Shown: positions 41,460-52,797, numbered from the stretch's first letter. The stretch: 58,349 bases of DNA from Entamoeba invadens IP1 (GCF_000330505.1 NW_004191636.1:43377-101725); one strand, 5' to 3'. Made by a program: numbers and translations. The notes: a model not told the origin generated them from the sequence alone.

Positions 41460-43856
41460 ATGCATAAAGGAACAATAGCACCACACTGGGCCCAATTCAT
41501 TCGAGGAGAGGTGGTGGAGTCGAAAGGAGAAGTGAACAACACAAAGCGTTACATGGTAGAGGACGAAGAAACGAAGAAGCATTTCACTTTGATACTCGAC
41601 GATTGTTGGCATCAGACGGATTTGCGTGTCGGGGAAATCATCCACATCATATTTCTCGAGGAAAGGTTTACTTATATACTTCCTGACACTATTTCACTGA
41701 CTAACACTTCTCCTTTGTTACTTATTGAGTACCCGGACGTCATGATTAACACTACTGGTGTTGTCAACTCGATGTTTTGTAATCGAAAGACTATTATAAG
41801 CGGCTATGTGTATTCGGATGAATCAATTGAAGCAGCGGAGATCGGGACAGTCATCCACGAGTCTGTCCAGCATGTCATCATCACTGATATGAAAGAGTTT
41901 AACCGCCAAATTTTCAGGGAGCTGGTTGAGGAAATCACCGACGAGCGGCTTACTAAAGTGTATTGTCTCGGACTGACCCGCGAGCAGTTTATCGTGCGCG
42001 CGATGGAGTTTTACAACTCAGTGAATGACTGGTTCACGTGTTGGAGGAAGCATTGTGTAGAAACACAAAAGCGTGAACTTCCCGTGAAAGAGTTAGTTGC
42101 CGCTGAGGCGCAGTTGCAGTCGTACATCTTTGGGTTTAAAGGGTCGATAGACATCTTGTTGAAGAATGATGAAGGGGAGGTGTTAGTAGAAATGAAGACG
42201 GGCAAAGCAAAGCCTGAGAATGAAGCACAAGTCACGTTCTACTTTCTACTGTTGAGTGGGTTCTTAGAGAAACAGTACCATCAATTTTCAGGGCTACTCA
42301 ATTACGTCCACAAAGACGAGAACCGCTTTGAACAAGTGCAACCAACACTTCCCAATTTGGGGAACATCGCGCGACTAAGAAATGAGTTGGCGGTGTATAT
42401 GGTTGACTCGAGAATACCAAACGAAATGCAAATTAGTAAGACGGAAGTGGCGTGCAGGTATTGTGCGTTCACGAAACATTGTGCGCTTGTGTGTTTGAAT
42501 GATGGTATCGATTTTGGAAGAGACGAGATATCTCACTTGAGCGATAGAGAGAGGCAATTCTACATGAAATACCTGAAAATAATGCGAAGTGAAATTCGGC
42601 GAGTCGACGAGGAGAATGTCAAGCGGTGGACGACTCCAGATGATGCGCCCGCGTTGAGCAGAAAGGCGAAATTGACGAAACGCGAATTGACAAAGAAGCG
42701 TCCGGACTATTACATCTACACGTTTGAAGGAGACATCACATATTACGAGGGGCTCACTTGTGTATCGAGTGAAGATGGGAAAATTAATATAGTGAAGGGG
42801 TACATGATGCCACCTGAAGAGAAAGACTGGAAAGTTGAAAAAGAGGTTGTTGTTATAGACGATGACAGTGAAGCAGCCACACAAGACACCATTGAAATAG
42901 TTGGGAAGAGTGAAAAAGTGTTAGGGACTGTCTTAAAACGAGTACGAATACGAACACCACAGAGGATGTTCTATGATAAAGATGTTGGGTATCGGCTGGA
43001 TCGGTTCATTGGTAATAACAGTCTGATGTCGACCATGAACATGATAGGAAAGTTGATGGAAGATAGTGATGAAATGAAAAGGATAAGAGACTTGATCATC
43101 AACAATGTGTCTTGTCCTGTTGTACAATTTGCGGAGAGTTTGATTTCACAGAAGACCACTATTATGACAAATATCGATGAGGACGAGTTTGGGTGGGTGT
43201 TTGACCAAATTAATATCGACCAACATGAACCCGTGATTAAGACGTATGACCAGATGAATGAGTTTCTTGTGGGCACTCTTGCAGGGTCACATAACATTAC
43301 TCCCATACTTGGACTCACACCAGAAATGGCGATCACTGCAATCGTTGGGTTTTGTAGAGGAACGACAAAAAGAGTGTTCGTCACAGCATCGTCGAGCGAT
43401 TTACTCAATAGGATCAAAGAAAAACTTCCACCGGAGCGAACGATGTTGTACTCTGACATGGACGCGCTTCTGAAAGAAAACAAAGTCATTGAAGATGTGA
43501 TAGAAAATCATCCGTATGTGCTTGCACCGTGCAGTAGCGCGACAAGAAAGTTTATCCAATCTCTCCAATTTGACGTCGCGATAATTGCCGACGCCATTAA
43601 TTTCAATGTCATTCAAGCACTTGCCGTATTCTATTTGACCGAGACAGTGTGGCTGTTTGAGGGAGCGAAGACGACGCAATTGGATGAAGGAGAGGCTCTC
43701 GACAAACAAAGTGTGTACACTGTCTTCAGTGGGAAAAGTAAGTATTCGTTGTCTGCAATACTCGACAAAGAAGTTGCGGAGAGTTTGAAAGCACAAACGT
43801 TGGATATTGAAGATTTGGGGTTTAACTCGACTGAGTTGAACGACTTGTGTAATTGA
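41460..43856 (+). CDS. DNA2-like nuclease with degenerate, truncated helicase region
   Basis: This 798-residue intronless protein aligns with DNA2. The PD-(D/E)XK nuclease (about 85-345) is complete: iron-sulphur Cys at 107, 332, 335 and 341 with the DNA2 spacing, and catalytic Asp231, Glu244 and Lys246 in GSIDILLKND and VLVEMKTGK. A helicase-1A-like region follows near 595-750. Where the Walker A loop should be, it reads GLTPEMAIT (618-626) instead of G-x4-GKT; where the DEAS-type Walker B should be, it reads VAIIADAIN (706-714). The second RecA domain is absent and the protein ends near 798, whereas DNA2 usually exceeds 1000. A nuclease without ATPase activity is therefore inferred. A second, intact DNA2 elsewhere in the genome would be expected. 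Confidence 0.78.
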   Translation: MHKGTIAPHWAQFIRGEVVESKGEVNNTKRYMVEDEETKKHFTLILDDCWHQTDLRVGEIIHIIFLEERFTYILPDTISLTNTSPLLLIEYPDVMINTTGVVNSMFCNRKTIISGYVYSDESIEAAEIGTVIHESVQHVIITDMKEFNRQIFRELVEEITDERLTKVYCLGLTREQFIVRAMEFYNSVNDWFTCWRKHCVETQKRELPVKELVAAEAQLQSYIFGFKGSIDILLKNDEGEVLVEMKTGKAKPENEAQVTFYFLLLSGFLEKQYHQFSGLLNYVHKDENRFEQVQPTLPNLGNIARLRNELAVYMVDSRIPNEMQISKTEVACRYCAFTKHCALVCLNDGIDFGRDEISHLSDRERQFYMKYLKIMRSEIRRVDEENVKRWTTPDDAPALSRKAKLTKRELTKKRPDYYIYTFEGDITYYEGLTCVSSEDGKINIVKGYMMPPEEKDWKVEKEVVVIDDDSEAATQDTIEIVGKSEKVLGTVLKRVRIRTPQRMFYDKDVGYRLDRFIGNNSLMSTMNMIGKLMEDSDEMKRIRDLIINNVSCPVVQFAESLISQKTTIMTNIDEDEFGWVFDQINIDQHEPVIKTYDQMNEFLVGTLAGSHNITPILGLTPEMAITAIVGFCRGTTKRVFVTASSSDLLNRIKEKLPPERTMLYSDMDALLKENKVIEDVIENHPYVLAPCSSATRKFIQSLQFDVAIIADAINFNVIQALAVFYLTETVWLFEGAKTTQLDEGEALDKQSVYTVFSGKSKYSLSAILDKEVAESLKAQTLDIEDLGFNSTELNDLCN

Positions 43857-43914
43857 TGCATTTGAGTGAGTTGTTTGAGGTGCTTCGTGTCACAACGTGT
43901 CAATAGAAAGTAAA

Positions 43915-45552
43915 TTACATGAGCCTCATCACCTCGTAGAAGTCTTTTTTAACATCTGCTGTGTTTAAGTTAATCAAAGAGACAGTTGTTTGTGTTTGGG
44001 AGGAACAGACTGAACGAGCATTTTGTTCGTATGAATTTTGGTTACTTCGCGTACAATTTTGTATTTGTTGGAAGAGAAGTGCGATTTCCACTTCTTTAAA
44101 GAACTGAGAGAGTTTCAGTTTAGTGAAAATTTCAAGTGGGTGATATCCACCGACGTTCATAAAGACGGAAATTTTGGTGATGTTCGATGGCGTTTCAATC
44201 GCGTCGATTTTGTCGCAGTCGGTGATTGTTAACTCTTTTAGTTTCGAAGGGAGTTTTGATAAAACTTGGGGGCGAAGACCAATTGACTCAATTGCATATC
44301 CGCGAAGTGCACCAGCTGGCAATGAAACAGTGAGTGCTGTGATATTCACGCATTTGTCAATGAAACATGCCTGACTTGTGTCGAGTTCTTTGAGTGAAGA
44401 AGGAATGATGTTGTTGCTACACAATTTTGGGATGGTCAAATGTACTAGCTTCTTATTGTAACGCACTTCTCTGGAGCATTTCAATACGCGAAGGGTTAAA
44501 AGGTTTTCGGGGCATATAAGGAAGGTTTTTAAGTTAGAGATGTGCAATTCGGTCAATGTAGTGGGTAAAGCCACTGATTTCTGTAAAGTTCCCACCTCAA
44601 AGTACTCCAATTTGGCGGTCGATAAATCTGACATTTCTGGTTGTGTCTCGAAGTCTTGAATTTCAAGGCGTTTGAGTGATTTTGAAATGCAGAGTTTCTT
44701 AATGTTTTTGATGTTATCAGTAAACACGATATTTGTTAATGAAGTGCACCGACTAAAATCCAACACGGTTCCTTCGTAATTCATTGGGTAATACAACTGC
44801 ATCAGAGTAGTGTTTTCGTTTAATGGAACTTTTGTTTCGTCGAAGGATTGGAAGGAGAGTCCTGGAAGCAACACGAAGATAACTGGCATTTTAGTGAATG
44901 GTGAGAAACTGTAGTAAAAGTGTTTTACGTTGTAGTTGAGATTCGACTGCACCAACTTCACTGTTTGTAAATCGTCGAAGTTAACGTGATTGACTAAGAT
45001 ATCGACTTTCAGTTCTTGGAATTGAATGACCAACTTTTGAAAGTCGTCGAGTTCACTGTCATAGTCAATGGAAAATACGATTTGGGAGAGTCGTGGGAAT
45101 AGTCTGATGTTCTTGAGTACATGTGTTAGCTCGTTGATATTGCCGGATGGTAGAATGAGTTTTTGGACCTTTTTCATAATACAAGTGATATGCTCGACAC
45201 TTCCTTTAAAATTGATAACACGGGGAAAGATAAATTTCTTCGAAGTGCATTGGTCCAGTGTACTTTGGACGTCATAGAGTACTTCGATGTTGAGTATTGC
45301 GGGGAATATAGTTGGAAGAAAAAAGAGGGAGAAACATGGTAAGCGGATTGTTTGGATTGAAGGAAAGTACAGTTTGACCCTTGTGAGTATTTCATCGGAT
45401 GCATCTTCCGTAATGAGCGGAAATGAGTTCGTAAACATCGTTTGGACAGCTTCAAAGCACTTTTTGTTAATGCGGAGAAATTCTGACAATGTGTGAAATG
45501 AGTTGATATAAAGAATGACGTTCTTAAGAAAGACAGTCTCGAGTAAGACCAT
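43915..45552 (-). CDS. Leucine-rich repeat protein of Entamoeba type
   Basis: The first in-frame ATG is at 45552 (MVLLETVFLKNVILYINSF), giving 545 residues. The N-terminal LETVFLKNV followed by INKKCFEAVQTM is a common opening of Entamoeba LRR proteins. Irregular leucine-rich repeats follow to about residue 510 (for example LTNIVFTDNIKNIKKLCIS, LKELTITDCDKIDAI). The C-terminus is a short Ser/Gln/Asn-rich tail. There is no signal peptide or membrane segment. Function is unknown; protein binding is likely. A transposon lies only 75 bases upstream of the start codon. The gene is convergent with the DNA2-like gene, 58 bases apart. Confidence 0.8.
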   Translation of the reverse strand: MVLLETVFLKNVILYINSFHTLSEFLRINKKCFEAVQTMFTNSFPLITEDASDEILTRVKLYFPSIQTIRLPCFSLFFLPTIFPAILNIEVLYDVQSTLDQCTSKKFIFPRVINFKGSVEHITCIMKKVQKLILPSGNINELTHVLKNIRLFPRLSQIVFSIDYDSELDDFQKLVIQFQELKVDILVNHVNFDDLQTVKLVQSNLNYNVKHFYYSFSPFTKMPVIFVLLPGLSFQSFDETKVPLNENTTLMQLYYPMNYEGTVLDFSRCTSLTNIVFTDNIKNIKKLCISKSLKRLEIQDFETQPEMSDLSTAKLEYFEVGTLQKSVALPTTLTELHISNLKTFLICPENLLTLRVLKCSREVRYNKKLVHLTIPKLCSNNIIPSSLKELDTSQACFIDKCVNITALTVSLPAGALRGYAIESIGLRPQVLSKLPSKLKELTITDCDKIDAIETPSNITKISVFMNVGGYHPLEIFTKLKLSQFFKEVEIALLFQQIQNCTRSNQNSYEQNARSVCSSQTQTTVSLINLNTADVKKDFYEVMRLM

Positions 45553-45627
45553 AATTTGATTTGTGATATATCTAGATTGTGTCAATCTCAATCGAACAAT
45601 GAAAAAAATCAATATAGTTTAAGTTTA

Positions 45628-45942
45628 CAGTGGTATTCACTTTAAATCCTTTACCCGGCATTTTTAATAATTTTTTATGCATTTTAATAAAACTGTTTTC
45701 ATAATTTTTATTAATTCGGAAATTATAATAAATTGTATTAACACGTTAAATAAAACAAACGGGAAAAGAGAAAAAAAGATTGGAAACAAAATAATTCGAG
45801 TTTTACAAATAAATCAAACGGCACGAAAATAAATCAGTCGGAACATTAATAAATACATTTTGCATTTATAATTAATTCACTTATTTTTAAATTATTTCGT
45901 CACCAAATCAATTTTAGTAAATTTTTATTTAAATAATTATAA
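45628..45942 (+). repeat. Left terminal inverted repeat, 315 bp
   Basis: Begins CAGTGGTATTCAC and ends at TTATAA, where the match with the right end stops. Confidence 0.93.
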
Positions 45943-45997
45943 TGTTTCATATTTTGATTATCGTAACTTGAAATAACACACGAACCGCTCTTCTTTA

Positions 45998-47339
45998 GAA
46001 TACATTGATGCTACTGACCCCGGGAGTCGCTCAGATTACCTTGAAAATGCTCCCGAACCACAACAAGGTGTTCCTTTAGAGGCTCTACACGTTGAACCTT
46101 TTTTCCCACCTGACAACACAAAGAAAAGGTGAGGAAGACCCCCGAAAACAGTTGAAGAAAAAGATGACAACAAGAAAAAAGCATACAGAACCGTATCTTT
46201 AAAGACGAAACAGGAATTGGTCAAGGCATTTAGAACAGCAACAACCATTGACCCGATGCAGTTCTCACTTGATCTTGGTATACCCATAGACAATTGCAAA
46301 TATCTTGTTAACAAATTGATTAAAGGTGAAAGTATTTACCCTGTTAATCATTATCACAGAAAGAGCCGCACCACTCCCTTTCAAAAGCTTGTCGGGGCTG
46401 CGCTTAAAAATAATCCAACCGACTCTATCGCAAAAGTGAGACGCAAAATGGTTGAAGTGCTTGTTGTTGGTAATATACAAGACATCAATGTTGTTGAAAC
46501 TTTGGATACCGAAATACTAGACAACCTGTCTCAAAAAATAAAAAATATCGAAGATAATTTTAAGACAGCAGAGTTGTTAAAAGAAAAAGTAAAAGAAGCA
46601 GAACAATTAGTGCCTTTGGAGGCTTCATTTTTGAGAATGATAAAAGGTAAAATCATAAATGGAGATGCTGGAGATTTGGGAACACTATCATTCAAAAGAG
46701 CAACAAATAGAGGAGCAGAAGCCAACGGCGAAGACAATAAAACAAGATGTATAACCGCGATTCAAGAACTAAATGATAAAATTAACGCGGGTTATACTTG
46801 GGTGTGCATAGACGAGACCGCCTGGACAATTGCCTGTACTTCTGTTTATGGATGATCTCCAGTGGGTAAGAAGTGTTTTTTAACTAAACTGAAAGGGGGA
46901 ATGAGTCTAACTTCCACTGCAGCTATTGATAGTAGTGGTATGGGTCACTGTAACCTTGTGTGTGGGAGTAACGAAAAAGAAATATTTAATAGTTATTTCA
47001 AAAGACTCATGTCGGTTTATGATGAAGCAAAGATAAGAGTCGTATTTTGGTGTGATAACTGTTCAATTCATAATGATATTTCAGCTATGGTTAACGGTAC
47101 CCAACATTGTATCGTTTTCAATGCAGCATATTCACCCGAACTCAATTTTGTTGAGAATGTTTTTGGTTTTTGGAAGCGAAGAACAGAGGAAAGCATCAGA
47201 AATTGGGAAAATCTTCAAGACATGATTGAAAAAATAAAAAAAATCATTTGAAGAAATTCAAGCACCTGAAATCAACGCGTCAATGCAGCGGTGCAGAAAT
47301 GAAATATGGCGACGAGCTTTTGCAAGAGAAGATTTATAA
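45998..47339 (+). pseudogene. DD32E-type transposase of the transposon, inactivated
   Basis: Reading one frame from about 45998 gives EYIDATDPGSRSDY, an AT-hook-like KKR-stop-GRPPK with TGA at 46130-46132, a helical DNA-binding part, then WVCIDETAW (first Asp). A second TGA occurs at 46853-46855 inside VYG-stop-SPVGK, where relatives have Trp or Tyr. Then come VFWCDNCSIHN (second Asp) and SPELNFVE (Glu), with 32 residues between the last two acids. After a poly-A run near 47230-47243 the frame shifts by one base and continues EEIQAPEINAS to a stop at 47337-47339. All catalytic acids are present but the gene is interrupted three times. An N-terminal ATG was not fixed and an upstream intron is possible. 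Confidence 0.85.
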
Positions 47340-47407
47340 TTTCTTATTGTTGGCTTTTTGTTAAAGATATTTTAAGTTCAATAAACGAACAATTATTCAT
47401 TGTTTTG

Positions 47408-47722
47408 TTATAATTATTTAAATAAAAATTTACTAAAATTGATTTGGTGACGAAATAATTTAAAAATAAGTGAATTAATTATAAATGCAAAATGTATTTA
47501 TTAATGTTCCGACTGATTTATTTTCGTGCCGTTTGATTTATTTGTAAAACTCGAATTATTTTGTTTCCAATCTTTTTTTCTCTTTTCCCGTTTGTTTTAT
47601 TTAACGTGTTAATACAATTTATTATAATTTCCGAATTAATAAAAATTATGAAAACAGTTTTATTAAAATGCATAAAAAATTATTTAAAATGCCGGGTAAA
47701 GGATTTAAAGTGAATACCACTG
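47408..47722 (-). repeat. Right terminal inverted repeat, 315 bp
   Basis: Reverse complement of 45628-45942 with very few differences. Confidence 0.93.
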
Positions 47723-49718
47723 TAATTTTTTTTTATTATAATTATGGTCAATTTATATTTATATAAATATTTTTTGGTTGAATAAGTAATTATAAATCTG
47801 TGTTTTTAATTAAAGATTTACTATAAGATGAATTATTTTGTTATATTATAAAACCATATTAATTTAGTTTAGAAACCATATTATAATATTTTAACAAAAT
47901 ATAGTTAATAAAATATTAGATATATTATAACATAAATGTATATAATATTTAACAAAATTTTTTAATAACATTTAATATAACATTTAAAATATATAAAAAA
48001 TGATTATTAATAAAAAAAATAAAATTATAATTTTATAACTAGACTTTTTTATTATAAAGTGGTATAAATAATAGTTAATAAAAACCATAAATTATTTATA
48101 CAAAATAATCATTTCGATTATTAATATAATCTATAACAAACTTATTTTCATAGTAAAAATAAAGAAGTGTTATTGAAATTATTTGTAATAATTTAATCTA
48201 ATAAAAAGGGGACAAAGAATCTATTTTTAATATAATAATTGTTTTGTTTTTTTATTAAAAAAAAACGAAACTTTTTGGTTACAAAATTTGTTATGTTTGA
48301 TCTAATTATTGTTTTTTTGGTTCATTTTCTCATAACGATCGAAATTCGATACCTTTAATTTTGTATATATCGTATTATATTTTAATAACTACATAACTTT
48401 GGGGAAATAAAAGTTAAAAACGACAAAGAGGAACACCAAAAAAGAAACAATTTTTAACCGATCAAATATAATTAATAAAAATATTAGTTTAAAAAATTAT
48501 TCAATAATAGAATAAGTTATTAGAGTGGTTACATTTTTATGCATAATATTTTTTAATACAATTATAATTTTAATGTTAATCATTTCTTAAATGATTTTGT
48601 ATAGCTATAATAATAGTTTTTTTATAGAACCAAACTTATTTATGAATTAAAAAATCATGAACTTTTATTTCCATTAACTCTGTGGTATTATCAACAAATT
48701 ATATAAAATATTTTTAAATTAACAAAACCAATCAAAAAACACACTTGTAACTGTTTTTCTTGACCTGAAATTTTCGAAACCAAAAAAACTAAAAACAAAA
48801 AGGAACAAAAATATTGTTTGCAAAAACTGTCCTTTTTTCAAAACCAAAATTATCTTACTCACTTTTCGGAGTATTTTTAGAAGCCCCAATCCGACTTTTG
48901 CTTGTTTTGCCCCATCATTTTTTGCCTTTCAAAAATATTAAAAACTGAAATTTTAAAAGTTTTATTTTGATATTGTTCAGAAAACAAGATAATATTCATA
49001 ATCTGTTACCAACAATTTAATTTTGTTTTTAACAACGATTTTTTAATACTTCGAAACATGTAATAATTTTAGTTAAAAAACACTCTTGGAATAGACTGGT
49101 TAAATGACTTATTTATTAGCGAAAGTTCCAGTAAAAAGCCTAATTATTTAGTTTTCTATATTTTTGTCAAGAACGAATATCTTTGCCAAATAAAATTTTT
49201 TGAAGTTGTGTTGTTGTTGTTTTTTTTCATTGTTTTGACTTTGTCAACTTAAAAAATATAATAGTTAAATAACTACAAACAACAATCAAACAATAATAAA
49301 TTATTATTCTACAAAATGATTTGGGAAAACAATGGCACTACGCGCTTACAATCACCAGAATAACCGAAGTTAAAATTTGTTCAAATGTTTATTGTTATCT
49401 GTTGGATTAGGAAGAAATCCCGCTATTTAAAATCATTTTGTAAGAAGAAATGTTTCATACAAAAAAGAAAAAGAAAAGATTACCAACAGTTTAGTCAACA
49501 AACCAGAAAAGTCCCCTTTCCAAATAAAAAATAGATTTCAATCACACAAAAACCCATGCTTTTATTCGTAAACAAAGTGGGTTTAAAAAAACTGTCATAT
49601 TTTACTAAACTTCCCGTAATTTGAAGTCACATTTAAGTAATATATTTAAATATGAAGTTAATTGACTTTCAAAAACTGTTATAAGAACTCTACCCAATTC
49701 CATACTCTTATTACAATC
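47723..49718. other. Long AT-rich intergenic region
   Basis: About 2 kb between the transposon and the next gene. Most is extremely A/T-rich. No gene, RNA or repeat unit was recognised. Confidence 0.5.
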
Positions 49719-50588
49719 ATGGGAAACAAAGAGTGCAACACAGTCAAAGCTATTAAACAGTGCGGACGCTTGGAGGAACTCAACGACACAGTCAGAGTCT
49801 CCACCATACTCCAATACGAAGAGGACGAGGACAAAGACGAGAAGATGTCTCACAGCTCATATATCCTCTCTCCAACTCCTTTTGATGACAAAGTGATATC
49901 AAAGTCCACTGGATACCCTCTGCGTCCTCGTTCTGCAAACTCAGCAAGAAGCTCCCCAGCCATTTCTAAGATCAAAAGTGTATCTCCTCACAAGTTTATG
50001 TCAAGGTCTCCAAACCCTTTTCATTCGTCAAAGACAAATTCTCCACGACCAAAAGCTCATAAAATTAACTTCGATACCGTCCCACTCATCCTCCAACAAG
50101 CAGAAACTATGTTCTCGGGTCTCACCCCGTCCGTTGTATTCAACTCATCAGTCGATGGATGGGAGTCTAGAGAATTGAACTCAAAGATTGAAGGTCTCGA
50201 CAAGTTGATGTTTGTCATTAAAATGTCGGAAGGATGGCAATTCGGGTTCTACTCCGAAGACATCGCCCCAGTCCATAATCACTCCGAGAACACACAAGTC
50301 TCTTCTTCAAACATGTTCCTCTTTACAACAGACTCCTGTGGAAACAAATTCACTGTAATTAACAGAAAGAATAAGACTGAACGTTCCTTCACCCTTCACA
50401 CAAATACCGAAAGGGAATTTCTTCTGACGTGCTACTCAGCATTTTGGCTGACGTCTTCGCGAAAGGTGTACTTACACCAATTATTTAAAACTACATATCA
50501 AGTCAATGGATTACCAAATGACAATCTTCTTTCAATAAAACAGACTGGTTCTACGTGCCAGAGTCTTACTGTACTTCACTGGGCGTAA
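49719..50588 (+). CDS. TLDc-like domain protein, member 3, with N-myristoylation signal
   Basis: The ATG at 49719 gives 289 residues starting MGNKECNTVKAI. Gly2 and Cys6 fit an N-myristoylation and possible palmitoylation signal, so membrane anchoring is inferred. A Ser/Pro-rich stretch (about 65-125, with SPTP, SPAIS, SPHK and SPRP) offers many possible phosphorylation sites. The TLDc-like domain covers about 135-289: SVVFNSSVDGWESREL, LMFVIKMSEGWQFGFYS, and a closing SLTVLHWA. Its opening strand is closer to the canonical TLDc WxxLY-like form than those of the other two members. No intron is needed. Confidence 0.72.
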   Translation: MGNKECNTVKAIKQCGRLEELNDTVRVSTILQYEEDEDKDEKMSHSSYILSPTPFDDKVISKSTGYPLRPRSANSARSSPAISKIKSVSPHKFMSRSPNPFHSSKTNSPRPKAHKINFDTVPLILQQAETMFSGLTPSVVFNSSVDGWESRELNSKIEGLDKLMFVIKMSEGWQFGFYSEDIAPVHNHSENTQVSSSNMFLFTTDSCGNKFTVINRKNKTERSFTLHTNTEREFLLTCYSAFWLTSSRKVYLHQLFKTTYQVNGLPNDNLLSIKQTGSTCQSLTVLHWA

Positions 50589-50812
50589 TCACTCAGTTTC
50601 TCATATGTAAATGTTATTTTGTTATCTTTATTAGTTTATATTATAGTTTGTATTATAATTTATTTACTAAATATTAATATACTATAATAAATTACTAATA
50701 CTTAATAGATTTGTTAATAAAACAAATGATAATAATTATTGTATTATTAAAAATGTCTATATGTTTAATAAATAATAACAATGAAACCACTATTGATTAT
50801 ACAAAAGAACTT

Positions 50813-52797
50813 TCACATCCCAATAGAACGAGAATAACTTGATGAGAAATATGTGAGTGGGCCTCCAAAGTTAGCACTGAAAGTATCTTTCTTTCGTATG
50901 GCATCACTCGCCCTCTTCAAGAACAAATTAATCACAAAGGAATTTTCACTATCTTTGAGAAGCGAAGCAATGCACCAGACGTCCTCCACTGTTGAACACC
51001 CAGTGATCTTAACTAACTCACAGAAGTCTGGCAAGACTCCCTCGGATGTCTTCCGCTCCAAATACATGATGAGTATCCGCGCCTTCATCCGTATATACTC
51101 GACAAATTTTGTTAAGATAACATCGAATAGAACACCACTCCCAGAACCAACACAGTTTAACATAACAACACAAAACGGCTTTGCAAAACTACTTCCGTGG
51201 AGTTCGACCATTTTCTTCAGATGCGAAGTCTTTGTTGTGAAGCCTAAAGACTTGATGAAATTGGAAAAGAGTGTATTCCCACGCTCAACATAATACTTTG
51301 TCAGACTTAACTGAGACGAGCACTTCACGCTGCCGTTGTTCATATCAACAATGCAATACGGCGCACAAAACAACTCATCTGATTCGTGTGGAAATTCCGT
51401 CATAAACGAGACGTCGATGAGGGGGTTAGCGACAGAGACTATAGTCTGTCCAAATATAGATTTCTTCCCGGGTACTATCCTATCAAAGGGACTTAAGAGT
51501 CTTTTAATGCCAGCTATATTCCTTCCGTCGTAAGGTATAATGATCATAGTATATGTCACTGTATATGCGTATATGATGTTTTCTAGTAAGTCTGAGTACG
51601 TCTCATCACCAAACTTTAGAAATGAAAATTGGCATCTAAACTCGTCTCGCTCTTTCACAATCGACTCTTCGCGTAATTTGGAAACTTGTGCGGGTGACTG
51701 CTCTGGACTGAATATCGGAGTGACTTCTACTGATGTCTTTAAATCGCACTTCTCGACCTTCATTGCTGTCTGCAGTGGCGATTTGTGATAGAGCGATGGG
51801 TTCAAACGACTTCCTAATGACGGCCGAGTTGGTGTTGTTGTACACGAAACACTATCAAACGACCCAAACAGCGAACTTTTCTTGTCGTCTTGATGTGCAA
51901 ACGTCTCTTTTCTGGGATCAAGAAGCTTCTTCTCGTCCATTCGTTTGAATATCTGTAAGTTTCGATATTGGACATCAATGTTTACGATGTATTCCTCCAC
52001 TCGCTGGACAAAAGACTGTAACTCAGACAACAATAAGGCCTTACCGGAATCCCCAACACCACGATACTTCAATTGTTTCAATTGGAAGTTGAAAATTAAT
52101 AGATTGATCAAGTCGTACAACTTCTCGTAGTTGATCTCCTCGTCGCGCGGAAGCAAAAAGCCGATGTTGAATGCGATGAACCCTTCCACAGAACCCTCGA
52201 GGAATGGCATACACACGGAAAACACGTTGTTCACATAAGTGATCATGTCAATAGTCACCGATCCATAGTCGTAGGTATAGTAAGGGGGGGTCAAAATATA
52301 CCTCCGACGCGTCGACTCATCTTTGGTGTACACCGAACAATACATCGATGAAAACGGCACTTTCCGAAGAGATTGGTTGACCACATACCCTCGAATAGTT
52401 TCATGCATCCGATTGTCACCATTGGGTCCAGTGTACCTTACATCAACTTGTTTGTTCGCAGCATTGGAAAATGAAAACACGTCGAGCATTGTGATGTATT
52501 TGATCTTCACTGCAGGGACAAAGGAACGGTCTACTTCTTACAACACTGTTATATAGAATTATTAAATAGGAAAATATTAGAATAATATAAGAAACACAAA
52601 CCGACAACCTTCCACGCAACTTGTGTTAAATACTTTTGATCATCATAATCAAGTAAAGCACTATATACTCTACGCCAGAGATCACCCCATATCCAAAATA
52701 AACCTTTCACCTCCTCTTTCTCGGGCGGAGTCCACTGTTCAAATAAAGAGGACAAATTTTTGGAAAGGTCGTCTAAACTCGACCCTTTGACACTCAT
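50813..52797 (-). CDS. Two-exon protein of unknown function, weakly DENN-like
   Basis: Exon 1 (52797-52602) starts MSVKGSSLDDLSKNL. A 71-base intron (GTTTGT to TAG, phase 1) joins it to exon 2 (52530-50813), giving 637 residues. The first 100 residues contain a helical WTPPEKEEVKGLFWIWGD segment. The middle (about 245-330) is Ser/Pro-rich. A later block resembles the DENN-like gene at 33150 by pattern: IIYAYTVTYTMIIIPYDG, ANPLIDVSFM and CAPYCIVDMNNGSVKC, compared with YVIGTTSPIF and DVVINLDNGKVRC. A DENN or longin relationship is therefore possible but weak. No membrane segment or catalytic motif is seen. Confidence 0.6.

Larger units (their letters stand above)
45628..47722. mobile_element. 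Tc1/mariner-like transposon with 315-bp terminal inverted repeats
   Basis: The element is bounded by CAGTGGTATTCAC at the left end and its reverse complement at the right, each flanked by TA (45626-45627 and 47723-47724). The inverted repeats are long, 45628-45942 and 47408-47722, and nearly identical (one mismatch was seen in the outer 60 bases). The total length is 2095 bases. It carries one transposase gene on the forward strand, broken by two TGA codons and a frameshift. Near-identical repeats suggest a recent insertion. The repeats are unrelated to those of the MITE at 30112. Confidence 0.95.
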
